From Palaemon carinicauda (taxonomy: Eukaryota; Arthropoda; Malacostraca; Decapoda; Palaemonidae): 64,000 nucleotides of DNA. The stretch spans positions 58,116,574-58,180,573 of the forward strand of contig NC_090739.1 in NCBI RefSeq assembly GCF_036898095.1. Reading direction: 5' to 3'. Under the pieces are notes generated by a model. It was not told the origin of the DNA and did no database searches. It worked only from the letters and a program-made list of their open reading frames with translations. Made by a program: the position numbers and the translations under genes. Below, piece by piece: positions 56,916-64,000 of this stretch. Positions within the stretch are counted from its first letter, which is position 1; every line of letters starts with the position of its first letter.

Positions 56916-59770
56916 TTGACGGACGAGCATGAGCAGGTTATGACAAATGCCCCTCGGGATTACTTGTCAGGGCATCCCCTAGCCGTGAACCCAGGAAATA
57001 GTTTCGGCTGCATTCTAACGGCAGTTCACAATGCCAATCTTTTAGCTGGGTTTGCTCAGCCGAAGGTGAAGCAAATTGCATTGCCTGGAGGTTCGCCTCC
57101 AGGTGTTGAGCAACCCACCCATCCACGGGGGAGTTTTCCTCCACTGACCGCTGGTCAGCCGGATTCTCGCTTGCAGGAAGAGCTCTCTGTGCAGTGGTCA
57201 AAGGTGGAGGTCGGTCATGATTCGGTAGTAGGGAGAGCATGGGGTACCCTCAGTCTCGTGGAAGAGTCTTGCATGCAGTTGCGCACCCAGCCACTTTGTA
57301 GGTGGACAGGCGAGCTCCTCTGCTTGATAGTATTGTGCGCTGCTCACCATGGCGAGTTCATCTTACCTTATTTGCAAGTGCTACTAGGTTTGACTACATG
57401 AGGGCAGGTGAATGCTACCTTGATAGCGCCCTCAGCACGTTATGGGCAGGTGACAAAGCAAGTACAGGTAGATACCAGCTTACCTGTACGCGCTGATGTA
57501 GGTGTGCGCACTAGAGTGCCTCATTAGCCCTTGCCTCACCAGACCTCACCTCAACATTTTTCCTCTTATCAAGGGAAACAGGCAACTTCTCAGCATGTCA
57601 GTCGAACAGACGGTGCTCTCTTTCCTAGGGAAGCGGAGCATAGGAAAGGGCATGAGGTTCCTTCCTTTCATGGATTACCTTTCCTTGGTGCTCCAGGTAA
57701 GACAAAGAAACTCTTAGCACCCCTTCTGGGAAACTTTTTCTCAAAGGACGCATCGTGGTTCTTAGACTTGGTGCAGACAGTCTCAGGACTGACCAACACT
57801 CCTACGATAATACCATCACCGGGTACACCTACTATCCCTCTGTAGGCTTTGAGTTCCTCTAAGGGAAGTGCGGCTCGGTTAACCCTAGGCGTAGCAGTGC
57901 TGCTAAGCAGATTTTTCCTCCAGTGGTTCCCAGTCTTCCTTCCCCTCAACTGTCCTAAAAGTACCAGAAGTATCTGAGTACCAAGGCCTCGAACATCTAA
58001 CAGGACTCTGAGTGGGAGAGATTGGGCATTACACTAATCATTCTGCCAAAGAGGAAACAGGGTCATCGCTGTTCCAATCCTCTTTCGGGGGATTCAGTTC
58101 TTCCGAGGACTAGCAGAGGAGGTCTTGTTTACTGACAACTATAGGCTGTGGCCTATAAAGATAGACTGAGAGGATCCCTCTGCTTCGGTAGTAGTGGCTC
58201 CTCACCCTCTTTCCGTTCCCTCCAAGGCAGAGAGGAATGAGAATTCCTCTCTGCTTGCAGACTTCATCCTCCGCCCATTAGAGAGGAAGAATGCTAAAGT
58301 TATCTCTAAGAATTTGCGCTCGACTTCTGAACACCCAGTTCAAAGGGAAGGTCCGTTGGTTCCCTCTAACAGCTCTATAAGACCGGGGCACAGCGGCCTC
58401 CCTCCAAGAGCACATTCCTCTGCTAGACGGACTTCTGTTAGCAACCTTGATCCTCCCCGGGCTACTATGGAAGCAGGATCGGAAGAGGAAGAACCCTTTG
58501 ACGACAGCACAGAGCATTCTGATTTGTTGCTGCCTAGGTCCACCAGCACCAAGAATAGAAAGGAATAGGAATAAAAAGACACAGACCACATCTTTCTTCG
58601 GGTGCTTTCGGAAAGATCAATTCCTTGGGGGAACCGGATCGAGTTCCAGCTGAGGGCAAGGACATGGTTAGACCTCTAATATGACACTCCTAGGGCTCAC
58701 CAAGACTAAGGTAGCTGTGCCCTGGTCTATGGGGTCAAGGCGGTAAAGAAGACGGCTTATGCCCAAGCGACAGGAGCATCACAGTCCCTCAGGGTTTGGA
58801 AACTCATCTCATTTGCTTCCTCCATCATATATACGGCAGAGGAAGTACTATGAGATTGTGGAGGACGACCCTTCTCCACTCCCTATAGATGCAGCCATCC
58901 TGGCTTTGACACAGAATACATCCCTGGATAAACTGGCTACTTTGCTGGTGACTTTCTCTGCAGTGGATGCCACAAACATGGAATGGGTGACGAAGTGTTC
59001 TTTGCAAACCGTTTCATAGTTAGTTTACTGGTTAGGGTAGGTGGGGAACCTTTGCAATAATGATGATATCTCCACCACGCAGAATAGAGAGGCTATTTTG
59101 GCCTTCCTTCTCTTGGGCTCCCGGACGATGGTGGTCTTGACCCATAATATCGTCAACTAGTGGATCAACTGGGTTTTGAGAAGACTCGATGCTGTTATCT
59201 CAAAATTGTAAATGCATGTAACAAGGAGGAAGGTGATGAACCTTCTCAATGGATGGCCCCTCCTTCTTCAACATGGAAGACATTGAGCCAGTTGCAGACA
59301 GATGGAGGAAGGCAAGCCAGAACTCCCTCCTTCATAGGGCCATGACTTCTTGCCCATACTCCTCAGTGCTACCGCTGCAGCGATCATCTCTGATGAAGCA
59401 CCACAGTCATAAGAAAACAAGGGATCACAACCCCAGAATCAGGCTGCGCAACAGCAATGTTCCAAGAAGCCCTTTCGATTCAGGGGCTCCTAGAGTGGAA
59501 GAAGAAACAAGAGGGAAACAAAGACATTCACACTATGGGCGGCATTCCCCAACCGCCCCACCGGTAGTTGATGCCTACAGAGCAGTTAGCAGAGGACGAT
59601 GCTCCACGGGGCCAAACCTTAGTCTCCATATTCAGAGCAGGATACACCGTCCCATGTCTCGTTCACACTCTCTCTCCCTCCTCTTATCCGCCATCTGATG
59701 ACGTTAAGTTCCTATGCAAAGGGATCCGCATAGGAACAGGCCTTTCAGGTCGAAGTCCAAGATCAAGGTA
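56916..59770 (+). pseudogene. DIRS E ORF1-like region
   Basis: Frames of ORF1-like composition: 56916-57401; 58194-58568 (Ser/Glu-rich, 'SEEEEPFDDSTEHS'); 58759-59019 ('SYIRQRKYYEIVEDDPSPLPIDAAI', which resembles an ORF1 core); 59249-59698. No Cys cluster and no recognised domain. Assigned to ORF1 because RT follows directly. Confidence 0.5.
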
Positions 59771-59849
59771 GAGAAGGATGCTCTCCAGCAGGTCCTAAAC
59801 AGATCAATAGGCTTCTACAGTCTTATATCTCTTATGGAAAAGATGTCTG

Positions 59850-60100
59850 GGGCTGGCGACCAGTTATCGACCTCTAGGCCATGAATGAGTTTGTCCAACG
59901 AACCCTGATCAAGATGGAGAAGGTCAGACAGGCCGTCATACCAGAAGACTTTGTGGTTTTGTTGGACCTAAACAATGCGTACTTTCAGATCCTCATCCAT
60001 CCATCATGAAGGAAATTCTAAGATTCATGTTATATGAAAAGATATACCAGATCAAGGTGCTGTGCTAAGGCCTGTCCACAGCTCCTCATAGGCTAGCAGC
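59850..60100 (+). pseudogene. DIRS E reverse transcriptase remnant
   Basis: 'GWRPVIDL' stop 'AMNEFVQRTLIKMEKVRQAVIPEDF', then 'VVLLDLNNAYFQILIHPS' and 'CPQLLIG'-type traces of the CFGLSTAP block. Several stops; the YLDD motif is not reached before the sequence becomes unrelated. Confidence 0.7.
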
Positions 60101-60110
60101 CAAATGAAGT

Positions 60111-61042
60111 TTTGGGTGGTAAACCCCTACCCATGGTAGAACAAGTCACAACCTATTTTTTCTTAAAGAGGGATGTTTGGACTTTTAGAAAATCATGGTT
60201 GTGAGTCTGAGATTGTTGCACAACATATTGAAAACCACGTTTACACGTGTATAATGTAGACTTCAATAATGGATTTCTTTTCCACAGATTCTGGCACATA
60301 TTAGCTTATAAACTATATGAGAAGTAATGAATAATTAAAAAAAATATTTTAAGAACAATGAAAACATTAAAACATCTTTCAAACGATAGATAGTTTCATG
60401 GATGGTATCTTTTCTGACTACTTCTTTGAAGATTACACTCAAACCATTAAGTTTTTGGTTCTTAACAACCCTTTGGTTTTTAGGGTTGCATGGTTTAAAA
60501 CATAATGCACTGGTCAGTGGCCATTTTATGACACTTTCCAAAAGGTGGTATCAGATCCATATTGCAAGTTAATTGTCAACAGCAGCATCTAAGATGAAAT
60601 AATTAATGATACTGGTGCTACATACATAAATGTGGTACCAAAATGTGCAGAATGATAATGTACATATATCTAAAAAAAAAAGTTTTGATATTAGAAAGGA
60701 TTTTGTGTAACCTACAGGCAAAAAATTTTTTTGTGCAAAAAAATCAGGTCCGCGTACTAATCTTTATAGACTGAACAATTAATTTCTTCAGAGGTAATCG
60801 AGTTGTATTACTACATATTACATCAAAGTAATCTTAGTTCATCTTCTTTTTTTGAGATATGAATTATAAAAGTAAATAAGTTGATATACTTGTTATCAAA
60901 ACGATATACCATCCGCTATAAGTAACCAACATTGTATATTTATAATGCAAGCATATAAATTAACCAAATAACGATGATTTCAATTCTAGTGGAAGATAAA
61001 TTTTCAATGTTGATTGCCTCTTTTTACAAATATAAATGTATA
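60111..61042. other. AT-rich intron, nothing recognised
   Basis: No feature supported. Confidence 0.45.
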
Positions 61043-61317
61043 CAGTAGTACCTTGAGATTTGAATTTAATTCCTTCCATGATCGCCGACGTATCTCAAAA
61101 AAATCTTGTCTCAAAATAATTATTTCCATTTGAATTAAAAGAAACTGAATTAATCCATTCCAAGGGAAAGAAATTTACCCAAAACAAGCTCAAATTATGC
61201 TCAAATTACACTCTACAATCACTAAAGAAAGATAAATATAACAGTAATAAAACGAAATTGATATATAATAATAAATGTTAATAAAAACAATAAAAGAATA
61301 GAGTTTTACTACACCGC

Positions 61318-61800
61318 GTTGGCAATTGCTAGCGTACGGGATGCATGCAAGGAGGAGGGAGGCAGAGAAGCAAGGCTACCATGCACACGTTCACGATATG
61401 GTAGCTGTAAAAAGCGACAAGATAAACACAATTAAAACGTTGTATGAGGATACTGAATGCTTAATATTCGAGGCTTTTATTTTTTAAGAATGAGTAGAAA
61501 ATAATAAAGAAATAAGAGTTGTACTCACCGCCTAGGTGAGTGCTAGCAGTGTAGGGGATGCATGCCAGGAGTAGGGAGGGGGAGAAGCAAGGCACCCACA
61601 TACACGATATTGTGGCTTTAGAAAGTGGCAAGATTATACACACTTAAAAACGTTGAATGAACTTACTAAATGCTTTATAGTTAAGTCTTCATGTAACAGA
61701 AAGGATGAATAAAAAAAAGTATAGAATAAATTTGTAACCAACTTACCATGGAAACAGGGATGAGTGGCTAACGAAGGTGAGCTAGGAGGAGGAGGAGGCA
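61318..61800. repeat. Diverged direct repeat inside the Tigger-like element
   Basis: GGGATGCATGCAAGGAGGAG (61339) and GGGATGCATGCCAGGAGTAG (61556), each followed by GAGAAGCAAGGC and an AAAACGTTG…TGCTTA block. A third, weaker copy is near 61755. Period about 210 bases. Confidence 0.75.
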
Positions 61801-61829
61801 GCTGGGAGAGAGAGCTGAGATAGCACAGT

Positions 61830-63700
61830 CTACCCTATGATACACATACACACACAAACACAAACACACTTTTTTCTTGCTTTGTATTTTGTATATTTTT
61901 GGGGAGCTTTTATTTTGTAATTTTTTTTGCTTTTCTTTTTTTTTCTACATGGGCTAATACTTCCATTATCACTTTTGACCCTTTTGGCCTTGTCACCTTC
62001 AACACTTGGACTGCATGGTCGTTTTATAAGAAAGTGATCGAGAGAGGTCTGCTTTTGCCTCATTTTTTTAAGATGTTTCTGATGTGTGTTAGGCATGTAC
62101 CATTATAATAGGCACTCGCTCTCCTTGTATGCAATTTCTCAGGGTGTCTTTTCAACAAAATCAGGTACTTTTTGCCACATGCCGAGGATCTGATGAATTT
62201 CTCCAAGTTAGCACCTCCTCTTCCTCGACCTCCTTACTGCTGAGTTCCTCCATCACCTCCATGTGGGAAATCTTATGTAACTCCTTCAGCTCCTGCATTG
62301 TGAGTTCTGCAGCATGTTCTTCAACCAACTCCACAACATCTGCCATATCTACCTCCAGCCCCATTGAATGACCAATAGAAACAATTTCCTCTTCAACAGG
62401 TTGCTCTGGTTTTTTATCGAACCCCTCAAAGTCGTACTTGGCAACAACACTTGGCTATAGCTTTTTCCAGGCTGAGTTCAAGGTTCTCCTGGTAACACCT
62501 TGCCTGGAAAGATCAATCAGTTTAAGGCAGATTACGATATTATAATGATCTTTCCAAATTTCTCTTGAAGGTGAGGTTGGTGTTTTCAGTAACCTCGAAA
62601 CACCGTTTGAATAGGTGCGTTGTGTAGAGTTTCTTAAAATTCGATATCATTTGTGGGTCCATAGGCTGGCGGATAGATGTCGCGTTGGCTGGCAGATACA
62701 ACACTTTAATGATGTTATATTCATCCAAAATGTCATCCTCAAGACCTGGAGGAGGACCAAGAGCATTATCCAACAGAAGAAGTCATTTAAGCAGGAGACC
62801 ATTTTCTGGTAGATATTTCTTAACAGCAGGACCTAAGGCTAGGTTCATCCACTCGATGAAGAACTGCCGTGTTACCCAGGCCTTACTATTAACATGCCAC
62901 ATGACCTGTAGCACTTATGGGCTTTAAAGGCCCTGGGATTCTCAGAGTGGTACACCAACAACAGCTTCACCTTACAATCACCGGTAGCGTTAGTGCAAAG
63001 GGCGAGAGTAAGTCTATCCTTCATAGGCTTATGTCAGGGAAGTTTCTTTTCCTCAGCAATGATATAGGTCCTCCTTGACATTTTTTTTCCAAAAAAGCCC
63101 TATCTCATCACAATTAAATACCTATTGAGGTATGTAGGCTTCCTGGGCAACAAAAGAATTAAAGCATTGAATGAATTCTTCTGCAGCCTTCACGTCTGCA
63201 CTTGCTGCTTTGCCATGCCTAACGACTAAGTGGATACCAGTTAGTTTTTAAAAATTTTCAAACCAGCCATGGCTGGCTTTAAACTTATCTCCAGTGCCTT
63301 GCAATGATTCTCCTCCCTCCTCAGCTGCATCCCGTTTAAGGTCATTGAAGATGGCAACAGCATGTTCAGAAATTATAGTTTCTGTAACCAAGTCTACAGC
63401 TAGTTCCTTTTCCTTTATCCATATAAAAAAGTAGGCACTCCATCTTATGCAAATCAGAAAGTAACTTTGACATAATTTAATAGTTACGCATTTAGGAGCC
63501 TGAACCTTCTTTACTGGGTCCTTTTGTTTGAGAATGGTGGATATGGTGGACGCATTGCAGCCATATTCAGCGGACAAATCACAGATTCTCACACCTCGTT
63601 TATGCTTTCCTATTATCCCATGCTTTATTTCCATTGACATAATTTTCTTGGTTTTTTTTGTTATCCCTATACTTATCCTTAGACTTAGGAAAACACAAGA
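61830..63700 (-). pseudogene. Tigger-like transposase, decayed
   Basis: Minus strand. N-terminal CENP-B-type HTH (63670-63510, 'MSMEIKHGIIGKHKRGVRICDLSAEYGCNASTISTILKQ' type). Second HTH (63430-63250, 'WIKEKELAVDLVTETIIS', 'GTGDKFKASHGWF'). Start of the DDE domain at about 63110-62880 ('RLTLALCTNATGDCKVKLLLVYHSENPRAF'-like, several frames). Central DDE block 62773-62540 ('LDNALGPPPGLEDD', 'LPANATSIRQPMDPQ'). C-terminal acidic segment 62364-62161 and a basic tail 62096-61830 ('KKMRQKQTSLDHFLIKR'). All of these are typical of Tigger/jerky transposases. Multiple stops and frameshifts; non-functional. Confidence 0.85.
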
Positions 63701-64000
63701 AAATTGTAAACACAACAACACAATGTTTTCTATATGACGACAACGAACACTCTGGTAGAGAGAAGTTTGGGTAACCTCGGGTGCCGAGTGAGCATTCTGA
63801 TCGACTCGGGTAGCCGAACAAACAAACTGCCACCTACCGATGGCATCACGCAACTTTTGAAATCATATCTCAAAAAAAAATCGTTGTATCTTAGGGTGTA
63901 AATATAGATGCATTGTATCGTCATATTTAAAAAGAATTGTATCTTAGTGCTTTCATATTTCAAGGTATTACTGTGCTTTATCATTAATTGTTTCATTTTA

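Larger units (their letters stand above)
56850..60110 (+). mobile_element. Decayed DIRS-like element E (ORF1 and start of RT)
   Basis: ORF1-like sequence with broken frames is followed by the first third of a DIRS RT at 59860-60095. No RNase H, recombinase or right end. Both ends are approximate. Confidence 0.65.
61043..63973 (-). mobile_element. Tigger-like DNA transposon
   Basis: 2.9 kb with terminal inverted repeats CAGTAGTACCTTGAGATTTG (left) and CAGTAATACCTTGAAATATG (right, complemented). TA precedes the left end; the right duplication has mutated. Transposase remnants run right to left on the minus strand (63700 to 61900) in normal domain order. The left non-coding part (61320-61800) contains diverged direct repeats of about 200 bases. 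Confidence 0.85.

Overview
This is non-coding-rich eukaryotic (metazoan) chromosomal DNA. It lies inside one large host gene on the + strand that is packed with transposable elements. The host gene is recognisable from three short exons (18519-18694, 35992-36076, 52483-52663). They encode a C4HC3 PHD finger followed by the first two thirds of a bromodomain, and they match the ZMYND8 family of chromatin readers. Splice sites and codon phases agree across all three, and the introns are about 17.3 and 16.4 kb. The rest of the gene (upstream exons, end of the bromodomain, PWWP, MYND) must lie outside the window. The gene shows an animal. The dense (CT)n/(GA)n microsatellites and the mixture of DIRS, jockey/CR1-like, RTE-like and Tigger elements would suit a decapod crustacean, but that is inference.

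The introns are dominated by DIRS-type tyrosine-recombinase retrotransposons. Four near-complete copies are bounded by inverted terminal repeats: A 2113-9453, B 11221-17726, B2 25718-32239 and C 36724-43142. A fifth, 5'-truncated copy is D 49190-52447. Fragments lie at about 21329-22660, 34290-34477, 52698-53600 and 56850-60110. Five copies carry the diagnostic internal complementary region, which is the complement of the two element ends joined head to tail. The best copies (B and C) encode ORF1 (gag-like, with an N-terminal Cys cluster), RT-RNase H plus a methyltransferase-like domain, and a tyrosine recombinase (YR) in the -1 frame relative to RT. Every copy has at least one lesion. All DIRS pieces lie in the same orientation as the host gene.

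Layout: 1-1394 is intron. An old LINE copy starts at about 1395 and is split by DIRS A, a small TIR element and DIRS B, with its tail at 17727-17790. Then come the PHD exon, a gypsy-like gag/protease remnant (minus strand), a DIRS fragment and a reverse LINE (22664-24700). A (CT)n-rich long inverted repeat follows, whose right arm is split by DIRS B2, and then a partial Tigger, a third LINE copy plus a DIRS end, a pogo-like deletion derivative (34691-35926) and exon 2. DIRS C, an RTE-like LINE (minus strand, 45120-48565) and DIRS D lead to exon 3, which sits between two DIRS ends. The window closes with a DIRS 5' fragment, a TA-flanked TIR element (53603-55588), a decayed DIRS (56850-60110) and a Tigger element (61043-63973).

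The repeats provide their own empty sites. Three LINE paralogues show where DIRS A, DIRS B and the small TIR element inserted, and the opposite arm of the inverted repeat shows where B2 inserted. No tRNA, rRNA, CRISPR or prokaryotic feature was seen.
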